Assembly (NCBI RefSeq): GCF_051622035.1
Contig: NC_135358.1
Coordinates: 1,614,501 to 1,678,500 of the forward strand
Length of the DNA stretch: 64,000 nucleotides
Direction: 5' to 3'
Origin: Arctopsyche grandis
Lineage: Eukaryota > Arthropoda > Insecta > Trichoptera > Hydropsychidae
Of the stretch, positions 1 through 10,902 are shown one piece after another; the first letter of the stretch is position 1; every line of letters begins with the position of its first letter. The translations under genes and the position numbers were made by a program. The notes under the pieces were generated by a model. The model was given only the letters and a program-made list of their open reading frames with translations, made no database searches and was not told where the DNA came from.

Positions 1-480
1 GTTCTATTACATTACAAATAGGACCACTCGATCGATTGTATTGTGTCAAAAGTCCAATCTGTTGACAAACAAATTGTTCGTTGCTTAGATACAGTCATGA
101 CATAAATTACTAGAGATAAACTGATTCTTCTGCAGATAAATCAGACCATCTTTAGGCTTATTCTACATACATCCCTAAAATAGAAACCATATTATGAAAC
201 ATCCGTCAAAAGAATTGTACTTCTTGAAAAAATAAATAAAAAAAATTCTACTCTAAATGGTCTCGAATAAATATCTCGAAATAATAAATAATGTGTAGTT
301 TGTATATTTTATTTGCGTGTCTTGAGAAGAGCTTCGAGTCTTAAACAATGAGGTAAAACGAAGATAATAACAACACAATGCAAATCAAAAGATCAATACA
401 TTTCGAGGCTTCCCGCGAAATGAGGAAATGTTTAAAATATAATATATTCAACATATTTATGTATGTACTGCATATGTTAA
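1..480. other. AT-rich sequence, no feature recognised
   Basis: I see no coding potential, terminal repeats or RNA gene here. From 484 a CTGGT/ACCAGTAC-type imperfect palindrome begins, but no element could be delimited. Confidence 0.5.
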
Positions 481-628
481 GGTGACCATTCGTGCTGGTT
501 TTACCAGTACAGTACTGGTCTTTTGGGTATCTGTCGTGGCAGAATCCTTGGGATGTGCCTGTCTTTAAATTTTTTTATTTTCATAAATGTGCATCCACGA
601 TTTTATTATGTTCATAAACCTTTTTAAG

Positions 629-760
629 AAATCATAACCAGTTACATTTTAAAGGTTGGTTTTATTCATTTAAGATTAGATTGTTAGGGTTGGTATTATT
701 TAAAGGTTATGATAGGTTAGGTTAAGTAGGTGTTGTTGATTATTCAATTAAGATTGGGTT
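629..760 (+). repeat. Dispersed direct repeat, copy 1 (partner 2449-2573)
   Basis: The stretch carrying CATAACCAGTTACATTT, TTATTCATTTAAGATTAGAT and GATAGGTTAGGTTAAG recurs in the same order and orientation at 2449-2573. The GGTTAGG-like words resemble degenerate insect telomere repeats (TTAGG), but there are too few to call telomeric DNA. The family is not recognised. Confidence 0.7.
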
Positions 761-843
761 GTTAGGGCTAAATTTATATAGTTAAACCTTTTAAATTCAT
801 TGTTTGATACATTTACACTGCTTGAATTGGTGAAAATATATTT

Positions 844-1140
844 GGATGTGGCTATTTGTACATACAGGTTTGACGAATTATTGGCTATTTGTACATACAG
901 TATCGACGAATTATTGGCTATTTGTACATACAGTACATAGTACATAAGAAGATTATAAGAATTAGGATTTAAGATTAATAAATTATAAGATTAGAAATTT
1001 AAAATCGATTAAGAAACTTTTCCTTCGGCCGTTTCTTAATCGACTTTAAATTTCTAATCTTATTTTTTATTAATCTTGAACCCTCATTCTTATAATCTTC
1101 TTATGTAATATGTACTGTATGTACAAATAGCCAATAATTT
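844..1140. mobile_element. Foldback-like palindromic element, degenerate copy
   Basis: Three units of about 40 bp, each with GGCTATTTGTACATACAG, lie in tandem at about 848-940. The last unit continues into a long inverted repeat: about 910-1019 is matched, inverted, by about 1030-1135, around a short CCTTCGG centre. The 3' arm ends in the same unit read backwards (CTGTATGTACAAATAGCC). The unit is related to the termini of the element at 25632-26099 (GTGGCTATTTGCAGGTAC). Tandem subrepeats inside inverted arms are typical of Foldback/MULE-type elements. The right terminus and target duplication are not clear. Confidence 0.65.
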
Positions 1141-1734
1141 ACCGGTTGTAATGCCAAGATTATGTCAGAGATTTTATCAAATTCAATATTATCGATTTTT
1201 ATCCTCGATTTTATATGAATAAAACTTTTTAAGATCACATTTTTAATTTCATAAAATCATTCCAGCAATTTCAGTAAGGAATTCCATCGAGCTTTGCAAT
1301 CTCGATACAAAATAAGCTCTATTCCTAATTCGTCTGTTATGTGTTTTTGAAGATTATCATTTTTAAAGAAGATTTCTATACAAATTTATTAATGATCTTA
1401 CATTACATATTAATAAATTAAATTTGTTATTTAATTAATTCTGTGTTGCCAGAGTCGAAAAACAAAACTCCCCATTCCACATGCATATCTACATTAAACT
1501 TTCGTTATAATATGCCTGTAGCTGTCCTTAATTCGCCAAAAAATCATTTCCGGTAATTTTCCAATTTACCGGTAATTACCAAAGGTGCTTTTTTGTCGAT
1601 TTACCGGTTTACCAGTTTACCGGTAAACCGGCAACCTCTAGTATGTATGTATATACAGTTTGCTAATAATGTTTTCCCTAGGCTAATAGACTCTATTGTA
1701 ATTTTTTTTAATTAATTAATTATTTTTTCTATTG
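1141..1734. other. AT-rich sequence with ACCGGTAA-rich patch
   Basis: No gene is seen. At about 1550-1640 the word TTACCGG/CCGGTAA recurs several times in both orientations, which may be a degenerate transposon terminus. It could not be assigned. Confidence 0.4.
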
Positions 1735-1945
1735 GTGTTTTATATTATTTATATGTACATAGATAGGTAGGTAGTATTTGTGATTATTTTTTTCATACTA
1801 AACAATTAAATATAAATATTAAATTAAATATATTTAAAAGGTTTTTGAAAAAATGATTGACACATTTCTTTTAATCTGTTTTTATTTAAAATGTTAATGT
1901 GCCATCACTCATGCGATGATATTTCATCAGGTACAACACTACATA
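1735..1945 (+). mobile_element. Helitron-like family 1, 3' fragment
   Basis: The segment matches the 3' half of the family seen complete at 18425-19048 (ATTGGTGTTTTATATT, TTAAACAATTAAATAT, CACATTTCTTTTAAT). It ends with the hairpin CGATGATATTTCATC followed by AGGTACAACACTAC. The terminal CTAG is mutated to CTAC in this copy. A hairpin about 10 nt upstream of CTAG is the established Helitron 3' signature. Confidence 0.75.
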
Positions 1946-2448
1946 CATAGTATGAACATAAATATATGCATATGAATCTTTTAACCCTTTTTAAAGTAAC
2001 GTGCATCGTTTAAAAATTACAAGAATCGAGTCTTGTGCAATACATACCTACATATCCGGTTTGCTTTCGTATGAACATGTGTGTCATTGATCTCGTCACT
2101 TCGAACTTGGCCTATTATAATGATCAGGTTGAGCTGCATGCTCAAAGTTCACAAAATCATTACACATATAATATATACATACATGCAAGAAGTGTTCAAT
2201 TCGATAAGGACTGGAGTCTGAAGTGATATTCTATTAAGTTTTGCGACCAGTTTTATCGCAATTAAACTTGATATCCCTAGATGTCTCGTTTTAATCTTCA
2301 CATCCAGTTTTCAAGGCTTTTTATGCATGAGTGTCCTGTACTGATTAAATGATTACAGACCCCCGAGTGACTTTAAGGTCGTTCCCTTTCGTTTTTAACG
2401 ACGGTAAATTATTCAAATAAAAGGAGATACTTCACTCACGTTTCAGTG
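1946..2448. other. No feature recognised
   Basis: This is moderately AT-rich sequence with short open frames only. Nothing resembling a protein family or repeat terminus was found. Confidence 0.45.
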
Positions 2449-2573
2449 AAATCATAACCAGTTACATTTCAGTGTTGGTTTTATTCATTTAAGATTAGAT
2501 TGTTACGGTTGGTATTATTTAAGGGTTAGGATAGGTTAGGTTAAGTAAGGGTTGGCCCTATTCATTTAAGATT
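2449..2573 (+). repeat. Dispersed direct repeat, copy 2 (partner 629-760)
   Basis: This is the second copy of the repeat described at 629-760, with the same word order (CCAGTTACATTTCAG, TTATTCATTTAAGATTAGAT, AGGATAGGTTAGGTTAAG). Confidence 0.7.
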
Positions 2574-3008
2574 ACTATAATAGTCGTAATTAATTTTTCT
2601 ATCTGTGTTTTATATTGTTTATGTAGGTAGACGTTTCGATTCGACATACATATGTACGTCATAGCTCAACCACTGCCAAAACGTATATACGAATACAATA
2701 ACAAAAGAAGAAAACATATATATACATATATGTATACTATTTGCTACCAATGTTTCCTCTTGGCAGAGGATTTACTGACATTTATTCAAAATTTATTTAA
2801 TTAATTAATTTTTCTATTGGTTTTTTATATTGTTTACATGTAGGTAGGTAAGTGATTTTTACTTTTTTTTTTAATATTAAACAATTAAATATATTTAAAA
2901 GGTATTTGAAAAAAAATCGAAAGCGTGCGGATCGAACCAACACATTTCTTTTAATTTTTTTATTTAATAACTTAATATGCCAACATCCATGCGATGATAT
3001 GTCATCGG

Positions 3009-4094
3009 TAGAGACACGTATTTTGGGCATCTATTTTTGTCAATTCTAGCATTTTAGCGTTTTAGGGCATTAAAAATTATCAATTTTAGCATCTATTTTT
3101 ATGAATAATTTAATTTTGAATAATAAAAAATTTCGATGAATTTTAATAAAATTTATATATGTACATACATATATAGAATTTAAAGACAACACAACAATTA
3201 AAAAATAATAGGAAAATTCAAAAATGTTTAGGAATTAAAATTACAATGAAAAAAACATGAATATAAAAATACAAAGATAAAAAATATGAATATAAAAAAT
3301 ACCAATTAAAATTTATTAAGACTCAACATGGAGCATATTTCTACTGATTCTTTTTTGAGATTTGTACGACGATCGGTAACAATTATATTGTATTTATCAA
3401 AATACCTTTCAGAATCCACACTATTGACGGTACACCGAATATATTTTAGAGCTGCAAAACCAAACTCTTCATATTTAATTTTTGTTGCCATCAATAGAAG
3501 CAATATATCCAACGTGGATTCACTTTTTAGATTCTCTATTAATTGTCTCAAAAAGTGCTGATATCCTTCCAAACATTGAGCCTCTGTTAATTTCATTAAA
3601 AAATGGCAGGTTTCTAAAAAACAAAACTGTTTATTTAACATTAATATTAGATTTTGTACCTGCCACAGATGGATTGAATAGTTTACTCAATGTTTGGAGG
3701 AATAGATTCGTCTCATTTAGTCCTGAGTGCGAGTTTAGTTTTAAGACGCTTTTTTGAGCAGCCTTTTGGATACACAGCTCCAACTGTCTCCTTTTGTTCA
3801 GTTCAGTAGTAGACAAAAGCAGTTGCTTTGGTTTCGACAGGAAAAACACTGTCTATGGTAAACTGCAAGCTCTGTTTTATCCCCTCAATTTATTCACATA
3901 ATAAATGGGCAAAGGGATAGGAAGACCCTTCTAAATTTTCTATTAATTTTATAAATTTTTTGCAAATTCCACTTTTGTTTTTTTATTTTAGCATCTATTC
4001 GCATATTTTACGAATTTAGCATCTATTAGCATCTACTGCGAATTTTAGCATCAATTAAGCATTAATAGCAAAATGCCCAAAATACGTGTCTCTA
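3009..4094 (-). mobile_element. hAT superfamily transposon, internally reduced
   Basis: The ends form a perfect 22-bp terminal inverted repeat beginning TAGAGACACGTATTTTGGGC. The element is flanked on both sides by GTCATCGG (3001-3008 and 4095-4102). Eight-base target duplications and short inverted repeats are the hallmark of hAT elements. The minus strand encodes a hAT-type C-terminal dimerisation region (see 3306-3849). At 1086 bp the element is too short for a whole transposase gene, so it is a deletion derivative. Confidence 0.93.
3306..3849 (-). pseudogene. hAT transposase C-terminal remnant
   Basis: The open frame 3641-3306 contains the dimerisation signature of hAT transposases: VDSERYFDKYN, then VTDRRTNLKKESVE and a terminal LSLN, comparable to the family pattern SSxxSER.F...G.I.t.RR..L. 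An adjoining frame (3849-3631) is probably the preceding exon. A GTACAA donor near 3653 and a pyrimidine-rich TTTTTTTAG acceptor near 3617 would join ..NPSVA to ETCHFLMKL in frame by a short intron. The N-terminal zinc finger and most of the catalytic core are missing. It acts on DNA if anywhere, but this copy cannot be active. Confidence 0.82.
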
Positions 4095-4114
4095 GTCATC
4101 GGGTACAACACTAG

Positions 4115-5210
4115 TCCATATAATATCGCTATTCTGTGTGTCTGTGTCTGCCATAGTGTTGTAAGTCAAGAATATTCTCGGAGACCGAGAATATTCTCCA
4201 AAAGATTATTCTCCAAAGATTATTCTCGGAGACCGAGAATATTCTCCAAAAGATTATTCTCCAAAGATTATTCTCCGAGAACATTCTCCAAAGATTTTCT
4301 TTTTTCTAGGTTATAAAACATCTCTAGAATTTTTATTAGCTTTTTAGAAGATTCTAGCATATTTTCAGAACCTAATAGGAGTTATAGGACTTTCTAGAAT
4401 GTCTGAGAGTATTTTGAATGACATTTTTTCATTCTGACGACACTGAGAATTCCTCCTGAGAAATTCTCACGTGAGTGCAATGCTTATTAACTCTGGAAGC
4501 AATAAATTATACACATTTTTATTGCTTTGGTGAATATGTTCCAATGAAATTGTTCTAACTTACTGATTTAATCATTATTTTAAACTTAACACATAACATC
4601 GTAAAAAATTATTTTATTCATTTCCTCCCTCATCTTTAACGTTCACATGAATTTATCAATTTACTTTCAAAGTTTTCGACGAAATTATTTAACACAGATT
4701 TTGTATGAGTTTGGGTATTTTAATTGTTATTTCACATCAGTGCGTACTTTTAAAACACATTACATAATATGAAATCATAAATTTAATTTAGTTCAGAAAC
4801 GATAAAAATTGGTAAATAAACAATGCGATTTACCACACATTATATTGCAGTTGGTTTTTTTTTTGCTTCCAGATGTATAAATAAGTTGCTTTGAATTTTT
4901 CTACGAAATCGTTTAACACAAACTACATAATAGGCGTAACTTTTTTGTTGTGTTAGCTGTTCAAAAGTCACATTTGTTTACCCCTTCTCTCTGTACATAT
5001 AAAATGCAAAATGTTATTATTAATTAGGTTTTTGCATTAGTTAATTAATTTTATTCGTGTCTTCCCTCATCTTACCGTTCACGTGAATTTATTAATTTTT
5101 TGAAATTGCAACGGAATAGTATAAAAGATCTAAAAATGAATATTCTCGAAAATTCTCGGTTTGGAGAATATTCTCGAGAATATTCCCGAGAATATTCTCC
5201 AAAAGATTAT
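4115..5210. repeat. Helitron 5'-like start followed by GAATATTCTC-rich repeat region
   Basis: TATAATATCGCTATTCTGTG at about 4120 is the 5' block of Helitron family 1 (also at 18428 and 62608), so a second copy starts directly behind the first. It passes into two tandem units of about 50 bp built of GACCGAGAATATTCTCC and AAAGATTATTCTCC (4160-4300). Related words recur at 5140-5205 (GAGAATATTCTCGAGAATAT), bracketing about 850 bp. Inside, segments at about 4614-4665 and 5051-5102, and at about 4676 and 4897, are duplicated. No family is recognised. Confidence 0.6.
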
Positions 5211-5214
5211 TACC

Positions 5215-5610
5215 AATTACACTGAGCAACAAAAAATCACGTTTTCGGGTTACCAGAGCGAAGACTTACCAATCTTTACTAAGTTTGACGCACTAAATTC
5301 GAATATGATAATGATTTTTGTTGGTTTGCTCTCATTTACGAGATATGAGCGTTTAAAAAAATACGCGATTTTTACAGTTTTTTGGCTTTTGCAGTGTTCA
5401 ACTAAAAATTTAGTATTGTTGTGCTCAAAGTGAGTATTGAAATTAATAGTCAGATATTTTTTCTATTGATTGTGATTTTTTATTGTTTTAAAATACTTAT
5501 AATTAATTGTCTAGCGAATTTTAAAAGTCAAAAATATATATTTTTTACGGATTTTTTCTTCTTGTTATGTTGCGTTTATTTGGGCAGTTTTTTTATTTCA
5601 CCACATTTAT
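5215..5610 (+). repeat. Diverged dispersed repeat, related to 31150-31425
   Basis: GAGATATGAGCG.., ACGCGATTTTT, GTGAGTATTGAAAT and AAAAGTCAAAAATATATATT have counterparts in the same order at about 31165-31400. The open frames here (up to 90 codons) show no family match and are probably incidental. Confidence 0.45.
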
Positions 5611-6864
5611 AAGGATTGGTTTTCTATTTGAATATTTTTTTTTATCTAAACGTACTAACTCGAGCGTAAATTTTTGAAAACTTACCCCCCCACATTGCAA
5701 CACTAATTTGCAACCAGTTCAAAAAACTTAAGTTAGAACTGGGTTTTTTTTTAATAATTTTATGCATTTTGTTTTTATGCATACGTTCGGCATTTTCGTA
5801 TGCAGTTTCTTACAGAACCGACCCATCTCTTACACATATCGATCAATCAAAATAAAATAAGCATTGACATTTAAACTTCCTAATCCCCAACTATTAGTAG
5901 ATACGAGATTTCAAACGAGAATTTAAATACATATCCGCAATATATGTACATACATATATGTATATAAATATATCTAGGATATAAAAACCGGAAATTGTTA
6001 AGTTATTCGTTTTCAATTTTAAGTGGAAAGTCAGACAGATGAAACCACTTTTTTATAATTTAAAACGTAATTATATAATAGGCCAAACAAATATCTACGC
6101 ATGTGCCTGCGAATAAAGCTTGACTTTCATAGTCCATAGAAATGTCAATCTCCATTTTACCTAGTTCCATATATGTATGTATACATATAAATATAATACT
6201 AAAACTCTTTTTGTGTTTGGATAAGAGATCGAGACATTAGAAAACTCGTTATGTCAACTTTGTAAAATTTTCGGTGAACTACTCGCACGCTTTATCTAAA
6301 CTTGCATAATAACTTTTTTCCTTTCTCTAATTTCAAATATAATATACCATGTATACTAACAAAACTAAATATTATTCAAATCATATAGTGAGAGAATTAT
6401 AAGAAATTCTATTGTCAATATAATATTATACAATAATGGATTTAAAAAGAACAAATATAGTTCAATTTCAAAAAGAACTGTGACTATATACAAATGTACG
6501 GATCGTTCATATGGATAAAAAGTGCAATGCACGCGGGCGGCCGAACTCGAGAGGCAGCCGTCATGTCACGGGGAAGATTAAAATGAGCCCAAAACTTATT
6601 TGTTTTTCTCTATGCCTCGCAAGATATTTTATAAGTAATCTCAAAAAGTAATATTGAAGAGATTCCAACACTGGATACACCCGAGTATTTTTTTACTATT
6701 TATTTTTTATTTGGTATTGTTATTAAAAAAAAACAAACAAGATTACAAAGAATATTAAATTGACACCAAAAAAGTTTCTAAAAATTAATAGCAACACTGA
6801 AACAACAAGGAAAAAAATATATAAAAAAAGAAGAAAAGCATTGAATAATGTTAGATATAGACAT
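5611..6864. other. No gene recognised
   Basis: This is AT-rich sequence with TATGTA/TACATA simple runs (5940-5970, 6170-6190). No coding frame or terminal repeat could be supported. Confidence 0.45.
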
Positions 6865-6894
6865 AACAAGCATCTCGAATCACCATTATAATAT

Positions 6895-7351
6895 TATAAC
6901 ATACGCCGCCGGTTAAGTGCAATCGGATTAGGCTGAGTAACATTCCCGCTATTTCCCAGAATCCGGACGAGCTTGAGACGGCGCATCCCTGAGACTGTGC
7001 GACCGTTTGATATAATTGGTTTCGAGGATTATCTCCAGGCTTAAGTGTATTCAGCTAACAATGAAAACTCCCGAATGAACTAAGTGGGTGGCACGGCTTC
7101 CCGGTATAGTTCTTAGAACTGACAGCGCGATACCGTGAGATTGCATATCCGGGTACGTGCCTAAACAATGGGGAAGTAACCGGACGTCGAAGATGCAGTG
7201 AGCGACCTGCCCTTTATAAGCAGGTACTTAGGCCACATGAGGACATTCTGGACGGATCACGGGCAGTGCGTGGATCTCCTGAATCGCCCAATAAATGCTG
7301 TGAAACGACTTTGGCCTTTTACTTGGATCTTCCACCCACCCCTACGCAACA
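6895..7351 (+). mobile_element. Solo LTR, family A (degraded 5' end)
   Basis: The segment resembles the reverse complement of the LTR at 49358-49761 at both ends: ACATACGCCGCCGG.. near the start, and CACCCCTACGCAACA at the end. ATAT lies directly outside both ends (6891-6894 and 7352-7355). The terminal TG has decayed to TA. No internal retrotransposon genes are present, so it is a solo LTR left by recombination. Four-base ATAT target sites are known for 17.6/297-type Gypsy elements, which suggests but does not prove that group. Confidence 0.75.
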
Positions 7352-7405
7352 ATATAAACATTTTGACATTCATTATATAGCCTATGAGTAAAGTAAAAAT
7401 ATATA

Positions 7406-7649
7406 TGTAGGAATTGATGTATAAATAGTTATACTAAGAGTAATGTCAAATAGTTGTTACACATTAATGTTAGTTTTTAAGAGTTGGTACCCCAGATACC
7501 GATCGAGTGCGGCTGAACTGTGATTGGTCGGCAGTGTCAGCGAGCCAGTCAGGGCATCATGCTTGGTGCGAATGGAGTACTGGATTGGCTGTATAAAGTG
7601 GTGTATAATTTCTCCCTCTTCACGATCTTCCCTTACCAGAAGCCCCACA
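7406..7649 (+). mobile_element. Solo LTR, family B
   Basis: It starts TGTAGGAATTGATG and ends AGAAGCCCCACA, with TATA on each side (7402-7405, 7650-7653). The sister repeat at about 49205 shows the uninterrupted site (AAATATATGAGAG). A related LTR of similar size is at 51056-51308. It has no coding sequence. Confidence 0.78.
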
Positions 7650-7945
7650 TATATGAGAACCTATAATGCAAATTTTATAAGATATAGTGTGAAAAAGAAA
7701 AAGTTATAGGCGTTTAAACAATTAATTCTGACAAAGCGAGAGGGTGGCAGAAAGTAAAATAAATACGGCAATTTACCATTAAACGTCAAGATGGTCAAAA
7801 TTGTGGAATTTTTTAAACTTGTCGATTACGATTATTTTTCACCATCGTACTGGGGGATTTGATTTGAATATATATTGTTGAACAAACCGCGCAAAATGGC
7901 AACGTTTCAAAACGATCGGACGAATGTAGGATATCAAATCCGAAT

Positions 7946-8750
7946 GTTGTCAGACGAACGAGCGAAGGCAAAATTAAAAGAGCAAGATTTATATAAAAAG
8001 GAATTATAAGAATAGTTGGTATTAATTTGAAGTATGTAAGTAAGGATTACAGAGGGATCTGATTGGACATTGGAATAGGAAATAAAGACTATTGATTATA
8101 TAATGCAGAAGTTTAAACAAAAATCATAAAATTTCCTCTTAGATTGTATGGAACAAATCATTGGAAAGAAATCTGGAATTGCAGTAGTAATGGAATTTTT
8201 TACTTATGCGTTCTAAATTATTAACATATACTTATCTTACTTATGTATATAGAAAGGATTCCAAACTCGATAATAAATTTTAGCAAACAATTAAAAAATA
8301 CAATGGGTACTCAACGTAGACACGTAGAGCAAGCTATAGGTAGATTAATTAATTATATAAAAAAAATAAAAAATATGCCGGATCGCTATTATCATTCGAG
8401 TTTGAAGATTTGGTTAACAATTAAAACACTTGTTATTAATATTTGCAATGAAAAAATAAATAAAGTTATTTTGAAAGTGCCGAATTTATCATTATAAATG
8501 CTGTTTTATCACTGGCGAATGACCTCGAAATTCGGGGTTCAACGAAATTTAATTTGAAATACTATTTTTGGCACGTCTCCTAATACATATAAAATAAGTA
8601 GCTATTTACCTATCATTTATTTACCTCGTGTTGGTTAAGATTTTTAAAAAATATTATTTAAAAACGATTAAAAACTACATAATATGTACCTACGTATCTA
8701 CTTAAAAGTCACGTTCCAAAAAGTTCAAAAAATTACCGCCAATTAAACAC
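7946..8750. other. No feature recognised
   Basis: This is AT-rich sequence; the 84-codon frame at 8243-8497 is low-complexity and lacks any family signature. Confidence 0.45.
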
Positions 8751-8754
8751 TTAA

Positions 8755-9352
8755 CCCTTTGAGTGCTGACGGCTTTTATGTTGAAAGCCCGCCACACTGA
8801 AAATTTCACCAACATTTCCAACTAGAATTGATTGGAAATCCAATAGAAAGCAGGTATAAAAATTGTAGCTTGTAATTCAAATAAACCCTAGATAACTACC
8901 ACCGAAAATTTCGAGTTTTGTAAAGGTGTTTTTAGACTCTCTGATATATCTTGCAACAGGGTGAAATAAACAAAAGAAGTCTATTAATGAATGTACTTTT
9001 TCAGAACTAGATCCATCTTCTTCATTGTTGTTAAAATGTAATTTTCACAATCTAAATACCAAGCCAAAATCTAAAATACTCAGCAGTTAAAGATTTCCAT
9101 CGAGAAATTCTGTAAATAAATGGTTATAAATTCAGAAATTCCGGTGTAAACGAGTCTTTATAAACGTTGACAAATGAATGACACGGATTACACGACCCAT
9201 GTTCAATGTATTATCAATGCTACCTGGAAAGGCTTAGCAGGTAGTGTTCTTGTTTACTTTGTACATGCTCAATATACAACGTCTATCGGAATTTTGCAGG
9301 CCTATGGAATTGTCAGCGAAACGCCGATTGGCGTTGGTTAGCATTCAAAGGG
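8755..9352. mobile_element. piggyBac-like non-autonomous element, copy 1
   Basis: The 598-bp element is flanked by TTAA (8751-8754, 9353-9356). Its ends are CCCTTTGAGTGCTGAC and, inverted, CCCTTTGAATGCTAAC. TTAA target duplication with CCYT-type ends is diagnostic for piggyBac-type transposons. A second copy lies at 46018-47225. No transposase frame is present, so movement would have needed a source element elsewhere. Confidence 0.88.
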
Positions 9353-9675
9353 TTAATTTGTATGATTTGATATTGACTATTTTTTTTAAATTATTATTTT
9401 ATCTATATTATGTTCGCACTCAAAACAAGTTTGAATATTTAAATAATATGCGCACTCAAAACAAGTTTCAAAAAAAAAAAACTCACGGTGTGAAGAGGCG
9501 ATTAGCAGAGAGCAGTTTGGGTTCAGACAAGGCTTGGGTACCCGAGAGGCCCTTTTCTGTATGAAAACACTACTCCAAAGATGCAGAGAAGTCCGTAAAC
9601 CTGTGTACATCTGCTTTATAGACTTTGAAAAGGCCTTTGACCGTGTCCAACACGCTCGCCTGATAGAAACATTAA

Positions 9676-10694
9676 AAAAAATTCGGGTGTGACCAACCCA
9701 TGACTTTATCTATGTATTTGAGGAATATAATAAGGTTACAAAACAAAATTCGATATTGAACTGATGACTATGATAGCGATACAAATTGAGCGCACATGTA
9801 TGGAAACTTGCACAAAACAAAAGTTCTACTTCCGGTTGTCTGATTTTGTTCAAATTATTTTTATTACTAAAAATCACTATAAGTGTCGTACTCATTAAAT
9901 ATCAAGAAAATAAAAATAATTTTTAAGGTCAAAATAAAATAATGAAATATTGTTTTAAAAAAAAATACTACTTCCGGTTTACGAATTCTGACCAAAACCC
10001 TACCAGCTCTAAGTTAGTACATAAAGGATAGAAATATAAATTTTTAGCTTAATACGTTCAGGGGTGTGGACAGAGTAGTGGGCACAACATTTTCAACCTT
10101 TCTAAGTGAATAAAATCCCACTTCCGGTTTATAAAATTTAATAATTTTTTTTTATTTTCATAACCTTGCTACAAGAATTATACTTGAATTTTTTTGTGAC
10201 GAACACACATGTTTAAGGGGTCGAAAAAAATAGTGGAAGAAAAATCGAACAAGAGTAAACTGCCACTTCCAGTTGACAGATACTTACTAAATTTTATATA
10301 TAACTTGGTATTAAGCTTAAACTTTTAGATATGAAATTTTAGTTCAATAAACCAAAAGGTTTCTGAGAAAAACATAAAAAACCTCGATTCTCTAGAGTAA
10401 AAGTACTACTTCTGGTTCAGATAGAAATATTTAAAAAATATAAGATTATAAAAATTATTATTTCTATTATATTTAAAAAAAATTCAGTCTGTTTCAGTAA
10501 GTGGTTTGGGAGATAATTGAATTCAAAAACTTAAAAAAAAGAGGACACCTATAAGGGGAGGTACCATTTCCGGTCAACTTAAAAATTTGAAAAAAAATAA
10601 CGACGTGTCGATAATAATTTCATTAACCGATACTAAGTTTCAGTTCGATAGAACTAACAGTGTTAAAAATAACTCCAAAATACACACACACACA

Positions 10695-10767
<73 letters not shown>

Positions 10768-10902
10768 ACACATTTTTTCTAGATCATGAAAACGTGATCA
10801 GTGATCGATTCTGAGTTCGAATCAGTCAAAATCTCAAGTTCGAATTTTCGCATGATCACAAAACTTCATCTATTGTTACTACGTACATAGATAAAGTAAA
10901 TA
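9676..10902 (+). mobile_element. Unclassified ACTTCCGGTT-repeat element, complete copy
   Basis: It begins at TTCGGGTGTGACCAACCCAT and ends at TACGTACATAGATAAAGTA. The two ends share an inverted ACTTTATCTATGTA. Inside, ACTTCCGGTT or a near variant recurs about every 140 bp (near 9830, 9967, 10120, 10264, 10410, 10565), followed by a (CA)n tract. It is inserted in the RTE reverse-transcriptase frame. Other copies are at 13643-14708, 26922-28402 and 32618-33310, with end fragments at 20205-20240 and 23967-24010. I found no coding frame with a known domain and cannot name the family. Confidence 0.8.
10682..10771. repeat. (CA)n microsatellite
   Basis: About 45 CA dinucleotides with two interruptions (AGAC, ATAC). 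They form the internal simple repeat of the surrounding ACTTCCGGTT element. The same position in the 13.6-kb copy has ACAGAC units. Confidence 0.97.

Larger units (their letters stand above)
2622..4114 (+). mobile_element. Helitron-like family 1, interrupted by a hAT element
   Basis: The body (GTTTCGATTCGACATACATA, then GCTACCAATGTTTCCTCT, then TTAAACAATTAAATAT) matches the full copy at 18425-19048. The 3' hairpin reads CGATGATATGTCATCG and the element ends GGGTACAACACTAG at 4114, followed by T. The hairpin is split by a 1086-bp hAT element (3009-4094) flanked by an 8-bp duplication. Removing the insert restores a perfect stem, so the Helitron landed first. Confidence 0.88.
6865..7945 (+). 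repeat. Older dispersed repeat carrying two solo LTRs
   Basis: Pieces outside the two LTRs (6865-6894, 7352-7405, 7650-7945) match, in order and in the same orientation, the sequence around the LTR at 49130-49930. Shared words include ATAATGCAAATTTTATAAG, AGTTATAGGCGTTTAAACAA and AAACCGCGCAAAATGGCAA. Because the second copy has a different LTR insertion, each acts as the empty site for the other. The repeat itself is not recognised. Confidence 0.7.

Noticed and set aside
629..760. Telomeric TTAGG array
   Set aside because: Only a few degenerate GGTTAGG words occur in a dispersed 120-bp repeat, not a tandem array.
10587..10814. 75-codon frame with a poly-Thr/His stretch
   Set aside because: It is the translation of the (CA)n tract in the ACTTCCGGTT element.
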